A stretch of 64,000 nucleotides of DNA. Source: Symbiodinium natans (lineage: Eukaryota > Sar > Dinophyceae > Suessiales > Symbiodiniaceae). The stretch spans positions 1 to 64,000 of the forward strand of contig CAJNDS010002294.1 in assembly GCA_905221605.1 (NCBI GenBank). Direction: 5' to 3'. The position numbers and the translations under genes are program-made. Shown here piece after piece: positions 1 through 11,579 of this stretch (positions are counted from its first letter, which is position 1; every line of letters begins with the position of its first letter). The notes beneath the pieces were generated by a model. It did not search any database and was not told the DNA's origin. It saw only the letters and a list, made by a program, of their open reading frames with translations.

Positions 1-39
1 TTCAAATGATCCAGGCATTCCTGAAAAGAAGATCCCAAA

Positions 40-530
40 CCACGGATCCCCACCATGAGACCACCACCACGAGACCACCACCACAAGACCACCACGACGA
101 GACCACCACCACGACCACCAACACAACCACCCGCACGGACCCCCACCACGGACCACCACCACGGACCAACCACCACGGACCACCACCACGGGACCACCAC
201 CACGGGACCACCACCACGGGACTACCACCACGAGACAACCACCACAGGACCACCACCACGGAACCACCGCCACGAGACCACCACCGCGGACCACCGCCAC
301 GGACCACCGCCACCCGGCCACCTCCATGGGACCACCACCACAGGACCACCACGACGGCCACCAGGGACCACCACCACCACCACCACCACGGACACCGCCA
401 CCACCACGACAGACCACCACTACCAAAGGAGCACCACCACCACGGGACCACCACCACGCTGTGGGACCACCACGACGAACACCACGGGACCACGGACCAC
501 CACCACGGGACTACCACCACGGACATTCGG
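40..530. repeat. CCACCACCACGGGA-type minisatellite
   Basis: Imperfect tandem units built on CCACCACCACGGGA and ACCACC triplets fill this stretch. Several frames stay open on both strands (His/Thr/Pro-rich on plus, Trp/Gly/Val-rich on minus), which is what a triplet-rich repeat without stops gives. I see no evidence that it is translated. Confidence 0.9.
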
Positions 531-1279
531 GAAAACCCTCCAAAACCCCAGCCATTCAGCCACAACCCCTCAGCACCCCAAAACCACCCACCCCCCACCA
601 CACCCGACAGAACCCAAGCCATTACAGCAAAAGCAAAAAACAAAACCCCCCCAAAACACGACAAAACTCCGGACACAAACCCTATACAATTTCTATTAAA
701 CCCCAAAACCCTACACCGTAAAGCGTAAAGCCCTGAACCCGGGGGATCCCGAAAATTCCCGGAATTTAAATTCCTAGGATTTTTCGAGAGCTGTTGCTGA
801 TATGTGATCGTGAGGCCGAACCCCCTTGAACAGCTGGCGGGCGGCGACCGTCATCGGAACTACCCTGGACCAAGAGATTTTCTTGAAGATTTCCTTGAAG
901 GTGAAGGGGCACCCACGTCATCACTGTTGCGCTGGAACCTTAAATCCAACCCGGCAAGCCCAAACCTCAATCCGGACAATTCCTAAAATTCCGGGAATTT
1001 TCAGCTCCGGGTGATTCCAAAAATTCACAGGATTTTTAGACAAAAAGTGTTAAAATTCCCGGAATTTTCAGGATCCCCCTGCAAGGCCCTCACAACCAGC
1101 CAAATGGACCGGAAGAGGAGGCGGGGCATCCGACGGGGCGGCCGCAGAGCGAAAATAGGGGTCGAGCCCGTAGCCTTTTATAGGGATATATGGTTCAGCG
1201 TCGAGCGTCCTGGCCCCCCCCCCCCCACCCCCACACCCCCCAACCCCCCCACCCCCAAGTTACTCTACGGTCCTAAACC

Positions 1280-1560
1280 TAAAAAACCCTAAACCCTAAA
1301 CCCTAACCCTAAAACCTAAACCTAACCCTAAACCCTAAACCTAAGTCTTAAACCTTAAACCCTAAACCCTAAAACCCTGAACCCTAAACCCTAACCCTAA
1401 AACCAACCCCCAACCACACCACAGGGGGGGGGGGATCATCTTAGTACCCCATCCGCGGGGAAAACCCTAAACCCTAAACCCTAAACCCTAAACCCTAAAC
1501 CCTAAACCCTAAACCCTAAACCCTAAACCCTAAACCCTAAACCCTAAACCCTCTAAAACC
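1280..1560. repeat. CCCTAAA telomere-type repeat array
   Basis: Degenerate CCCTAAA units from about 1280, then a near-perfect run from about 1464 to 1550. This is the plant/dinoflagellate-type telomere unit (TTTAGGG on the other strand). It sits inside longer sequence, so it is interstitial here. A G run (1423-1434) splits the array. Confidence 0.93.
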
Positions 1561-1597
1561 CTACCATATATATTTAAACCTTAATTGTATTTTCAAA

Positions 1598-2075
1598 ATT
1601 TGGCCGCTTTATTTTCAGAATTTGGCCGCTTTATTTTCAGAATTTGGCCGCTTTATTTTCAGAATTTGGCCGCTTTATTTTCAGAATGAGCCAAAATCAG
1701 GCCAAAGGCTAATTGAATTTCAGAATTTGGCCGCTTTATTTTCAGAATTTGGCCGCTTTATTTTCAGAATTTGGCCGTTTTATTTTCAGAATTTGGCCGC
1801 TTTATTTTCAGAATTTGGCCGCTTCAGAATTTGGCCGCTTTATTTTCAGAATTTGGCCGCTTTAGTTTCAGAATTTGGCCGCTTTATTTTCAGAATTTGG
1901 CCGCTTCATTTTCAGAATTTGGCCGCTTTATTTTCAGAATTTGGCCGTTTTATTTTCAGAATTTGGCCGCTTTTTTCAGAATTTGGCCGCTTTATTTTCA
2001 GAATTTGGCCGCTTTATTTTCAGAATTTGGCCGCTTTATTTTCAGAATTTGGCCGTTTTTGAATTTGGCCGTTTT
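1598..2075. repeat. 22-bp tandem repeat (AATTTGGCCGCTTTATTTTCAG unit)
   Basis: About twenty copies of a 22-bp unit. It can be read as AATTTGGCCGC followed by TTTATTTTCAG. Some copies are shortened (about 1824 and 1972) and one segment near 1685-1720 is different. Because 22 is one more than a multiple of three, the frame shifts each unit and a 22-residue peptide period appears in all three plus-strand frames; the open frames here are a by-product. Each unit ends in a pyrimidine-rich stretch plus CAG, which resembles a 3' splice site. Confidence 0.95.
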
Positions 2076-2171
2076 TGGCTTTCTCAATGTAGTGGGATTC
2101 TCTGGGTGGGTGGGTGTTATATCCGAGCCGTAAATAAAGCTTAACCATAAAGCTGCTCGACCCGGAGTGCT

Positions 2172-2206
2172 GAACCCTAAACCCTAAACCCTAAACCCTA
2201 AACCCT
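2172..2206. repeat. Short CCCTAAA repeat
   Basis: About five CCCTAAA units just before the poly-G tract; a second copy of the telomere-type motif. The following AAACCAACCCCCAACCACACCACAGGGG context is also found after the first array near 1400, so the two neighbourhoods are related. Confidence 0.85.
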
Positions 2207-2231
2207 TAAAACCAACCCCCAACCACACCAC

Positions 2232-2247
2232 AGGGGGGGGGGGGGGT

Positions 2248-2339
<92 letters not shown>

Positions 2340-2340
2340 A

Positions 2341-2402
<62 letters not shown>
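2232..2402. repeat. Poly-G tract of about 170 bp
   Basis: Nearly uninterrupted G on the plus strand, broken only near 2248-2254 and at 2339-2340. The proline-only frames on the minus strand are artefacts. Such a run would form G-quadruplexes and is also a typical place for assembly or sequencing error, so its length is uncertain. Confidence 0.9.
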
Positions 2403-2404
<2 letters not shown>

Positions 2405-2447
2405 GGGGCTGAATCATATATATATATATATATATACGCCCCTTGTC

Positions 2448-2490
2448 GCAAGCCTTGTCGCGCAAGGCTTGTCGCAAAAAACCGGTTTTT
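2448..2490. other. Stem-loop AAGCCTTG/CAAGGCTT and palindrome AAAAACCGGTTTTT
   Basis: AAGCCTTG, TCGCG and CAAGGCTT form an 8-bp stem with a 5-base loop. It is followed by a perfect 14-bp palindrome at 2477-2490. An (AT)n run lies just before (about 2418-2436). I cannot assign a function. Confidence 0.6.
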
Positions 2491-2499
2491 GCTACAAAA

Positions 2500-4100
2500 C
2501 CTTTGTCGCGCCGTGCCCGCCCGGGGGCCTGTTACAATCCTGGCGTTTTGGGCCGTTCCCAAATGATCCGCTTCATATGACGAAACCTACATGCGAGAGA
2601 ATCATCCTATAAAAACCAACTAGGATCATCAGCTCCTGCACTCCTCGATGAATTTGCATACGATTCCTCCTATATGATCCGAAACTTGCCCGACATCGAC
2701 CACCATGAAAAACATGCCCCGCTGGGTATCCACTAAGATGTATCCTTTCAAGACAAATTTTGGCAGCGCCCCAGAAACCGACCCTGATTTCTATCATTTA
2801 TCATATTCTTAGCCAAAGGCTTTTCGAGAGGCGATGCAGCCCCTGCTCACATGGCCCGGTAGTCTCGAACACAATTGGCTCGAAGCCGATTTGTTGCGCA
2901 TGACATGCCTGCAATGTTCCCCAATCTTGACGCTTGGTATCAGCGCACGCTGCCGCTGCACTAGCCGGATCAAGGGACTTTCGTCCTGTCGCGACCGCCG
3001 TGTACGGAGACACGAATGCGAAATCCAAGGCTGTTTGGGGGTGTCTTTGCCACTCATTCTGCTTCAAAAGGGGCGTTGACAGTAACAAGACATCCGCCGG
3101 CGTCCTTCGGCATTCGGCAAAAGACCCCCCGCGTCTCGTGCAACCCGAAAAACCGCGTCACGCAAGGTATAATGCATGCGAGTCCGCCAGCCTCCAGGGT
3201 CATGCTATGGTGGCCCAAAGTATCGAGAGCTTGCATGCAACATTGGAGAAAGAGTGTCTGAGCAAATACTAGGGATAACCCCAAGCCAACCATCGGCCCA
3301 CTTGGCTTTGCAGGCCAGCAGCCTTGCAGCTTCGCCCGGACCGCTGCCCTCGAGAAGGAACGAGCTTAACTTATCCGCAGCTGCCTGTGACAGATCTCGA
3401 TGGCTGAGGATGGTACGCTGTCTGTCCAATAGCAAGTGAGGGTGAGGGGTGCTCGGAGAGCCAACGTCCAAGCAGGATCTCAGCCGCAGGACCTAGCAAC
3501 AATCGAATCCGTTCCCAAGTGGCCTGCCAAGAACACAAACATTGCAATGTCCACCCGAGAGAGGCTCCCACTTTGCACGGGAAGATCATCGATGAGCAAT
3601 CCTAAACCCCCAAATTTGGTAGGAAGAGTAGCCTGTAAACCTCGGACAAGTCTTGGCCGACTAGATAACTGAGTGCAGCTCGCAACCTGTCACAAGGTGC
3701 TATCAACAGTCAACATTAAGCTGTAGGTGCTACCAACAGTTCGGGCGCAATAAAGCAGCTTGGGGAAACTCAGACAGCGTTGCAAAAGATGGAAAGCGAT
3801 GTGTTTGTGGCAGTTGTTCGACTGCCCCGATTGTTTCATTGACTTCGACAATCTTGCGACGGTTCCATTCGGAAAAGAAATCGTTCGACCCAGATGCGGG
3901 CACCTGGAGCATCTGCACGTCGACGCCTTTGACGAGCGCACCCACGATCGAAACAAATCCGTCGCAAAAATCCTAGTAGACGATCGAAGTAAAGCCTTTG
4001 GGTAGTGGGAACCTCCATCTTTCATCACCAAGAACCAGTCCTAAACTCTTAGAACCCTGCACGCCCCCTAAACCTCAAACCCTAGTTCTCGGGCTTGGCA
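2500..4100. other. No gene recognised
   Basis: Open frames of 70-110 codons exist on both strands with none clearly better than its shadow. The most protein-like piece is on the minus strand around 3790-3950 (contains GALVKGVDVQMLQVPASG), which could be an exon, but I could not match it to a family. Confidence 0.4.
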
Positions 4101-4148
4101 CCCTCTGGTGAATAGGGCCAAAGAAACATTGGCAAGCCTCTTTTCGAC

Positions 4149-4960
4149 TCAGCAGCCGTCGCGAAAGCTAGAGCGCCTGTCACTCACGTTCGAGCCGAGT
4201 AAAGCGTCTTGCTGCGTCGTAGGGGCTGGTCCTGTGGTAGGATCTCTCTGTCCCACGGGCTCGCTAAGGGCGCCGGGTCCGGGTCCTGGCATCTGCCCCG
4301 AAGGTGGTGCAGCCTGTCTCGCCACGAACGGAGGCTGAAACCAGAATGTGATGGCTTGGGGTTGTCTCGGCCACTCCCCAGCAAAACGAACTGGACTTGT
4401 GACCCCAAGCCTGGTCGGGCTGGGCGCCATGTACCTTTGGACAATCGCTGGTGGACTGGCAAGGACTGGCATGGGCGCCATTGGCACCATTGGTGTGGGT
4501 GATACCATCCGGACTGAATTGGGAGGTGCTGGTACAGACTCTCGCGAAGGGACAGGAGCCTGATAATACACCGGGAGCGCCTCTGGTCTGGCAGGTGGAG
4601 TCTGTGAGCGTTGCATCCACGGCTCCATCACAGGCTGTCTCTGTGGGGTTCGACTCCGTGCGCTGAGTGGGGAAACAAGCTTGTCGGTGCCAATCGGCCC
4701 GATGGGCTCTTGCCGCACGTCACGCACGTCGCGCTCTGCATCGCCCGGTGGCACCTGCAATGACATGAATGGTCGGCCGTGGAAGGCAGGTCGATCTGTA
4801 GCCAAGGGAGAGACCGGCGCTGTAGTTGAAGAGTATACAGGTACATGTCTGTCACCAGGTGCTCTGGCTGTGAGAGCTGCAGGTGGAGTTTGCAATGCTC
4901 CCCGTGGTGGGAAGAATGGAGCAGCTGCCTCAGCTTGGCTCAGGATTCAGTGGAAGTTGA
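4149..4960 (-). CDS. Proline-rich disordered protein segment, probable exon
   Basis: A minus-strand frame stays open for more than 250 codons and ends at 4149. No clean ATG begins it; it reads open upstream past 4930, so it is probably an internal or last exon. The translation is rich in Pro, Ser, Ala, Gln and Arg with many SPT/TPP/SRTP-like steps (for example RSRTPQRQP and QRSQTPPARPEAL), typical of a disordered, possibly phosphorylated region. It has no transmembrane segment or catalytic motif. The composition bias makes chance openness less likely than for nearby frames, but no family could be named. It could be the tail of one of the coiled-coil genes upstream on the same strand. Confidence 0.5.
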
Positions 4961-4973
4961 AACTTTTCAGCCC

Positions 4974-5234
4974 TCACATGTATTCTGAAGAGCGGGCCAG
5001 CACCCGATGCTCTTGTTGCTGCAAGCGCCTGGCGGCTATTCGGCCATCGCAAGATTCCACAAGCATGCTGAGAAAGCAGCCCAAGCAGGAAGGGCGTGCT
5101 GCCGCAGCTCTGCCAGCTGCGCCTCGAATCAAGCACAAAATGCACATAGATGCACTGGCGAGGAAGATAGCAAGAATGGAAGCGAGATGAACCGAAGAAG
5201 GGGGGAGGCAGAAGGAGCGAGAGAGCCCGTGCAT
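4974..5234 (-). CDS. Possible exon with one membrane segment
   Basis: An 86-codon minus-strand frame begins at a true ATG (5234) with a short basic N-terminus and then a hydrophobic stretch at about residues 15-37 (includes LASILAIFLASASMCIL), followed by an Arg/Gln-rich part. This could be a signal anchor at the start of the proline-rich gene just downstream, or chance. No homology recognised. Confidence 0.25.
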   Translation of the reverse strand: MHGLSRSFCLPPSSVHLASILAIFLASASMCILCLIRGAAGRAAAARPSCLGCFLSMLVESCDGRIAARRLQQQEHRVLARSSEYM

Positions 5235-5289
5235 GAGGGAGTGCAGGATCGAACAAGCTCAATATTATGAAATGACTTCAGAAGGTGAA

Positions 5290-6290
5290 AGACGAGTGGG
5301 CGACATGAGCGAAGTTAAGTCTTAGCAGAAAACGGCCTCGAGCTCGGACGTGCGGCGGCGAGCCTCAAAGTGACAAACACCCAACCACTTCACCTCAGGC
5401 CTCTGCCTCTGTGTGCACCTCTCGAAGCTGCTCGGGTATCTGGAACAAGTCAACCTGTGCCGATCATTTAAAGGCGCTTGCACAGACAGGAGCTGAGCAC
5501 ATGGTTCGATGCACTCACAAAGAGCCTCAGGCCTCGGGCATGTCCTTCATGTCCTTGTCGCGATTTTTGTCGGCGTCGCTTCGGCTCCGACGAGCCGCGG
5601 TCTCCTTGCAGAAGGGAGCAGAGTCAGAGCACAGCTAGGCTACATTCGACAAATTTCCACAATGCAGGGAGCACGGCCCGAACTGGCCCGACTTCCACCG
5701 CTCCTTCGGCGAGGTTGACTGTCTGCCGCGCTGCGCTGGAGCCGAGGAAGCGTGGTCCTAGACGCATCATCTTTGAACGCCCTGCCCCAGACCCTACTAC
5801 AGATAATGCAGGGTGGGCACAAAAGTACAGTATGCCACAAGCTGAAAACCATGGTGAAGGCCTGTCGTGAAGGGCGACCAGACCGGCGATCAGGCGATCG
5901 CTCCTTTAATAAGAGCCGGATAGCGCCGGCTCATGCCATGACATGGGCCCTCAAACACGTCTCCTCACGAGATGGTGTGTCTGCTGACTTACGAGATGAT
6001 GGGTCGGCCGATTTTGGCTTCGCGGGTTCCTGCCGAGGTGGCTTTATGGATCATGCTGATGGCATGATGGAAGGGACAGATCTGTAAGGCAGGTAAGGCC
6101 TCTTCCTTCGTGAGCTGGCCCGCTTGTCGCTTGGCGAAGACTGATAATGGACGATCCTGGCTGCTGTTCTTCCGATCTATCTTTGATATCAGCAAGGTTT
6201 TTGTTCAGAAGTCCTTTGCGTCCACGGATGCAACACGACCAGGGCCCTGTCGAAAGAAGTCACGTGGTTAATTGAATGACTCTGGGTTTG
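5290..6290. other. No gene recognised
   Basis: Frames on both strands reach 60-130 codons without conserved motifs or a clear splice pattern. I see no RNA gene or strong repeat here. Confidence 0.4.
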
Positions 6291-6298
6291 GCTGAGGG

Positions 6299-6427
6299 TC
6301 ACGCCTGTGGCCGCGGATTCTGGTGCCGGCTTTGGGCACCCTCCTTGTGGGCATCCTTGATGCCCTCCTTCTGAGCAGCATCCTTCTGTACAGACTCCTT
6401 TTGAGAAGCATCTTTGTGATGGCCCTC
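6299..6427 (-). CDS. Exon with Lys-Asp-Ala repeat motifs, last exon of an unknown gene
   Basis: After a minus-strand acceptor AG|G at 6428, an in-frame 42-codon reading ends in TGA at 6299. It contains repeated steps of the form KDAxQKE (KDASQKESVQKDAAQKEG and KDAHKEGAQ), highly charged and probably helical. The longer overlapping frame in another phase is Arg-rich and looks like its shadow. The repeat and the matching splice motif support this as a C-terminal exon. The upstream exons were not identified. Function unknown. Confidence 0.4.
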   Translation of the reverse strand, partial: EGHHKDASQKESVQKDAAQKEGIKDAHKEGAQSRHQNPRPQA

Positions 6428-7225
6428 CTCACATGCGCTTGCATATCTAACGGCGAGTGGCGAGAAACTCTGAAAAGCTCACACAGCGCCATACTGCGTC
6501 CTTGGAGTGGCGCCGCGCAGAGAACGTCTGGGCCAAGTCCTCCAAAGAGCCCTAGCTGCCTGCCCGGGACCCTACACCCTGAAGTCCCCGAGTCACCCGA
6601 GTCCTTCAATACAGTCGGCAGTCCATTGTCCTTCACGAGGGTATGGTACATGTTGGCTTGACAGGAAGCAGAGACAGGACACTGGGCCACCGCGCTTTCA
6701 TCGCCGAGCGGTTTGTTTGCCTCTTTTTGGCAAGCTTCGAGATTCGAAACAACAAGATACAAAAACGTGGGAGGATGGGCTCCGTTTGTGTCCCGCAAAG
6801 CTGGCGCTCCTTCTGTGCGCAACGTTCGAAACCTCCGGCATCGTGGACATCCCCTTCGCCCGCTGCGTCCGCTGCATTCGGGGCCTCTGAGGGCCAAAGT
6901 CGCATGTTAAACTCAGACGTTATCAGCTCGATGTAGAACGGCCTCGCTTTGGGCTGGGCTCATGGCTCTTGGTCCCTTTGGGTCTTCGAAGCTTTCCTTG
7001 GACCTGCCCCGGGACGATGATGCAGCGAGACTTTCCTTAAACCTTGAACTCGAAGGAGCGGAGCCTGCGGGCTCGGTCTGTGCGTGCCGATCTCTCGTTG
7101 CAAGATCGACTTCCGCACAAAACTCCTTGATGGTAGCACACGGTTGCATAAGTTCAGGCAGGGTGCAACCATGCAAGAGAAACACGTGGATGCAAGCATA
7201 CAAGAACGACGGAGAACGACATTGG

Positions 7226-7760
7226 TTAAAAGAGTGCTGGCAAGAGGTCCTTAGGCAAGCCGTCGGGAATCTCCCCAGCAAAGTCCATAGTGGCTTGCAC
7301 AGCAGCGCTGTGGGTGCTCGGAGATGTCCGTAAAGGAACTGTAGCATCAGCGACCGCCCTCTCAGCCAGGACCGGGGTCATGCTGGTCCCCTGGTCCTGC
7401 AGAAAAGCGTCGAGAACATGAGAGTGCTCGCACGAATCACATGTGCAATGAGGTGAAGGTTTCCGAAGCTCCCCTGTATAGTCGATGGATGATGGCAAGA
7501 ATTGCAGCACTGTGTCTGTAGCAACGGCCCTGGGGGAAGCTTCGAAAACTTCCGCGGTGCAACATGCAGCGTTGTCTTCCTGACATGGTGAAGCATCCGC
7601 ATCGACCAGTGCCCCAGCATCTTCACTTGGCACAGTTGCCAAGCCAGCGTTGGCATCTCCAAGAGATTGGTCCACAGGAGCTTGCGATGGACAAAGGAGC
7701 GTGACACTGCTGGAGTTCAGCTCCTGCAGCATACTACACAGTGAGGCCACAACAGTGAGG
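7226..7760 (-). CDS. Acidic low-complexity protein segment, probable exon
   Basis: Part of a 289-codon minus-strand frame without an ATG at its upstream end. The last ~175 codons look protein-like: Asp/Ala/Glu-rich (for example GDANAGLATVPSEDAGALVDADASP) with a cysteine-bearing patch (HCTCDSCEHSH) that could bind metal. The upstream part of the frame has a different composition and is probably intron. No family recognised; same strand as the neighbouring coiled-coil exons. Confidence 0.4.
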
Positions 7761-8904
7761 CCACAACCACTGGCACATTCAAGTTCTCTGCATACACTTT
7801 TACCTTGTTTGGTCCTGCCAATCTTCGTCAGATGCAGGATGAGCTGTCGAAGGCGATGCTTCGGTCGTGCTGGTGCCCTCGGCGTGCTCAGCATGTGAAA
7901 GCCACAAGTCGCCAAGTGCTCTCGGCACTTGTTCGTAACTTTCCGAGACACGCAACAAGAAGCAACAAGCAGCGGAAGGGTCCGGCCTGGTCGATCCTGG
8001 AGTGCTTGCGAGATGTGCAAAGAAAAATAGTGGGCACAACGGTGGGGCATACATCTCTTCAGGACTAAACTTAACATGGTGGAGGTCTCAAGCACAGCTC
8101 ACATCACGATTGGCGCATGAAGACAACGACGTTCCCGCCTGTGATGCATCGAGTCGCTCACAGGGACATCCTGACATTCATCATCATGGTCACTCCTCAA
8201 TCGTCTCGTGCACTTGCACAAATCCTCCCAGGGGTTGTCATCTTCTTCGTTCCATGGCTGAGCCTCGCTTGCCAGTCTCTGCGCTCAATGGTGTGAAAAT
8301 CTTGCTTCCTAAATGACCACAAGGGCCCTCACCACTTCCTCAGCAATGCCAAGCTTCCGACACGATGGCTGACCTCGTAGTACAAATCTCGCATGGCCTG
8401 CTTCCAGCCACAAATGCTCCAACCACACATGCAGAGAGCTGCCTGACAGAAAACGAAACACCAAAAGCAGTGCTTCTGGAGGCGCGCATTTGGGAAATAC
8501 GAGTCTCCTAGCTAAGCGAGATAAGGTACACCTAAAGAGAAGTCATCTCCAGACTCCCTCCAGTCTGAATTACAGCAGCTCTTAGAACTGCCATGAGCTT
8601 GAGGCGACGTGGTTCGTCGCATCAGCTTTGCTTTGGTGGCTCAAGCAAGTTTCGAGACCTGCGCCGCAGAGAAGCTCCTAAACTCCTGAAACTGGCACTC
8701 CAAAATGTTATGCAAAGTTTAAAAAGAAACGATCCAAGCGCCGGGCAAAACTCGCGAGCTGCACCTGGCAAGTTATCTTCCGGCATCGAGAGACCCTTCG
8801 CAAAGTGTTGTAACAAGTTCTCTGAGGACAACAGACCAGGTTCATGGAGTATTGCTATGCTATGAGCTATGACAGTTAAGAGCTATGAACTGAATGCTTC
8901 ACAA

Positions 8905-9320
8905 AGCAGCATCTTTGCATCTCTACAGTGCTCTCTTGCAGCGGCCTCCATTTGCTTCTCAGCTTTCTGCATCTCCTTTCTTCGGATTCCCAGTGAACAT
9001 GCTCAGATGTGCTCAGGCTCATACTGCATCTGCCACTTGCTTTCCGCATGCCTCAACTTGATGTGCCAGGGAGGCAAACTTCGAGGCCTTGCAACTGCAA
9101 GCTTCAAGCTCCGCGACACTGTCCCCGCGCCCCCAGAAGCTGCAACCGCTGAACTAAGGTGCCGAGCCCAGTCGTTCGGCCCATCGGCAGCCTGGCCCAA
9201 TGTTACCGTGGAAGTGCGACGCGCTGACTCAAAGCAAAAGCTGCAGGCCTTGGACAGGTTGCGACAAAGCTCGTCGATTCTCTGAAGCAGCCTCCCACGT
9301 CTACGCAATCTACCGAGGAT
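8905..9320 (-). CDS. Coiled-coil protein exons
   Basis: Two minus-strand blocks look coding. One, about 8905-8995, reads RRKEMQKAEKQMEAAAREHC, a strong amphipathic coiled-coil pattern. The other, about 9080-9315, contains LLQRIDELCRNLSKACSFC and then an Ala/Ser-rich stretch. They are in different frames, so an intron must separate them. They resemble other Glu/Lys/Gln-rich exons between 12 and 22 kb and could belong to one very long gene or to several. Exact boundaries were not resolved. Confidence 0.4.
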
Positions 9321-9559
9321 CACGTCACCGGTTAAGTCAACAATGCTTCAAGCACGTGCCCGTACACCTCGTATGAGCAATAGATTCTGCTTCCTCGTCC
9401 TCCAGAGGTTTGAGGGAAGGAGAATTCATCAGGACCAACCCATGACTTACCCCAAAGCCCCCGCAGGAAGTCCTTTTGCAAGGTGGCGGCAAGGCTCACA
9501 AACTCATCTTGAATCTCCTCTCTTTGGCCGCCTTTTGTGACGAGCTGTATGCCCTCTCT

Positions 9560-9700
9560 CTATATATAAACAGATGTATGTGTATATACTATAATAATAA
9601 TATAATAATAATCATAATCATAATCATAAAAATAAAAATAAAAATAATAACAATAATAATAATGATAATGATAATGAGAATGATAATATACATAGTATCA
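9560..9700. repeat. AT-rich simple repeat
   Basis: ATA, AATA and AATAAT-type simple repeats with GATAATGA variants. This is the most AT-rich patch in the left third of the window. The Ile-rich open frame across it is an artefact. Confidence 0.85.
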
Positions 9701-9785
9701 CCGCATTCCGCTGAGCGCCGGTCCAGATCTCTTGATTTGCGCCGCGACGAGCGCATTGAGGCGCTCGGAGAGATCAGTCACCTCA

Positions 9786-9903
9786 TCGATGCAGCTGGGG
9801 TTTAGGGCTAAACCCTGAACCCTAAACCCCTAAACCCTAAACCCTAAAACCCTAAACCTAAAACCCTAAACCCTAAACCCCTAAACCCTAAACCCTAAAC
9901 CCG
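9786..9903. repeat. CCCTAAA telomere-type repeat
   Basis: About a dozen CCCTAAA and CCCTAAAA units, followed by one TTTAGGG-oriented copy at about 9930, so orientation flips over a short distance. Confidence 0.9.
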
Positions 9904-10404
9904 AAGATTTTCAGTTTTGGGCTAGAACTTAGGGTTTAGGGCTTTGGGCTTCCTCGAATTTAGGATTGAGGGCGAAGACGTGTTGCTTCAGGTTGTGGCA
10001 CGTTGTGGCACCGCGAGCTGTGCATCAAGCAGAGATGCTTCGAAGTGTACAAGCTTGGGCCAAGGAGACCTGTTTGCAGTTTTGATCCATTTAGCATTTT
10101 TGGGGGTCCGAAGTTCCACAGTTGCCAATCATCTTCCTACACGCGTTCCTATACCAGCAACAATACAGAGGCTTTGCCAACGATGACAATGTCCCTCGCA
10201 CTTTTGAGCGTTCTCTATCGTTGCCAAAATGCGCTTGTCGAAAAACAATCGCACACGCGCGCCCGCGAACAAGGATCAGGGTTTAGGGGCCTTTGCTTCT
10301 CATGCCAGGGCATTTGGGCTACCCAACCCCCTGTCCCCGCAAACCCGACAAGCGCCCCCCCCCTCCCTCCCTTTCGCTTCCGCCACACCAAAGCACGAGC
10401 CGAA

Positions 10405-10590
10405 CTACATGCTCGCATGCTCGCAGGCACACTGTGGTCGGAACCCCTCCACCTCGCCCCGACATTGCACATCCCGAGCCCGTTCCCTTGCCTGTACAAA
10501 GTCTTGCTCACTCTCCTCCTGCTGCACGAGGGCATCTGGCGGCTTCTTCGGGGTCGGCAGAGCATTAGCATTCGCAAACTCAAATTGCAA
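10405..10590 (-). CDS. Possible acidic exon
   Basis: A 61-codon minus-strand frame without a true ATG contains DALVQQEESEQDFVQARERA, a charged helical pattern like the other coiled-coil exons on this strand. The reading frame in the opposite direction is open as well, so support is weak. Confidence 0.25.
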   Translation of the reverse strand: MQFEFANANALPTPKKPPDALVQQEESEQDFVQARERARDVQCRGEVEGFRPQCACEHASM

Positions 10591-11579
10591 TGAGTGTAGT
10601 CAGCTTTGACGAACGGTGTGTGTGTGTGTGTGTCATCAGTTGAGAAGGTATTGTGTCATGGTTGCAGACCATCGCCACCGAACTGGGATGACCCAGCCAC
10701 GACATGCCACAAAGCGCATGACACGCAATTGGAGCTGGTCCAGCTGCACCCGAAAAAGCCTGTTGTGCTGCACCTTCTCGCCTTTCACGTGTAACCGGTA
10801 CACTAGCTATTTCTCCCCTTTTTTCAAGTGTCTATTCCGAAGGCTTGGAAGAATTTTGAAGCAATACGGTTTGATCCGGAGGTGATACCGCTCTCTGACC
10901 GGACTCTGTCCTGGTCGCACTCCACTCCACTCCACTTTTGAAGCAATATGTTGCGGTGCACGGTGTTCCCCCCCCTTACATACTTGTGTCGAGCCCATTG
11001 TTTCAGGTATCGTGGGCCCATCATGGAGACCTCGGAGAACTGGCTCGTTGCGGAAGGCAATTGCTGCAAGGAGAACGGCTTTGTTGCCTTGGCCTCAAAT
11101 GTTGCTTCCCTTCGTTCCTAATCATTCGAGTGCCGCCTCCACCTTCCACAAAGCTTTAGGGTTGCGGTCTGGTCTGGAAGTAAACAACTCTTCCCGAGTT
11201 CCAACAAGAAGACGCTCTGAAAAATCTGAGATGATGCATATGAGTTTTACAAACCCCCGAAGACCCTAAGAGCCACATTTGCCTGAAGGACGTGTGCCTT
11301 TCCAACTCGGCTGCAGACCTGGGCTTGCAAGCGCTGCAGGCCCTCCGGCGAGCTCTCCTGCAAAATCTGCAACATCTCAAACAATCTCAGCGACAGGCAT
11401 GCGAATAGCTGGTGACAGCTGGTGTGCAAAAGCCACATGTGCACACATCGAACTGCGCCGTTTGCGTTAGCTAAGGTAACCTCCGAACAGGTCCTTCGAT
11501 CCACGACGTGGCTTGCCACACCTCAACTCGACTTGAGCGACCCGCACTAGCTCGCCAGCTGTGCAACACCCCTAGCCGG

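Noticed and set aside
1622-2144. Three overlapping plus-strand frames with a 22-residue repeat
   Set aside because: Explained by the 22-bp satellite unit, which lacks stops in any plus frame.
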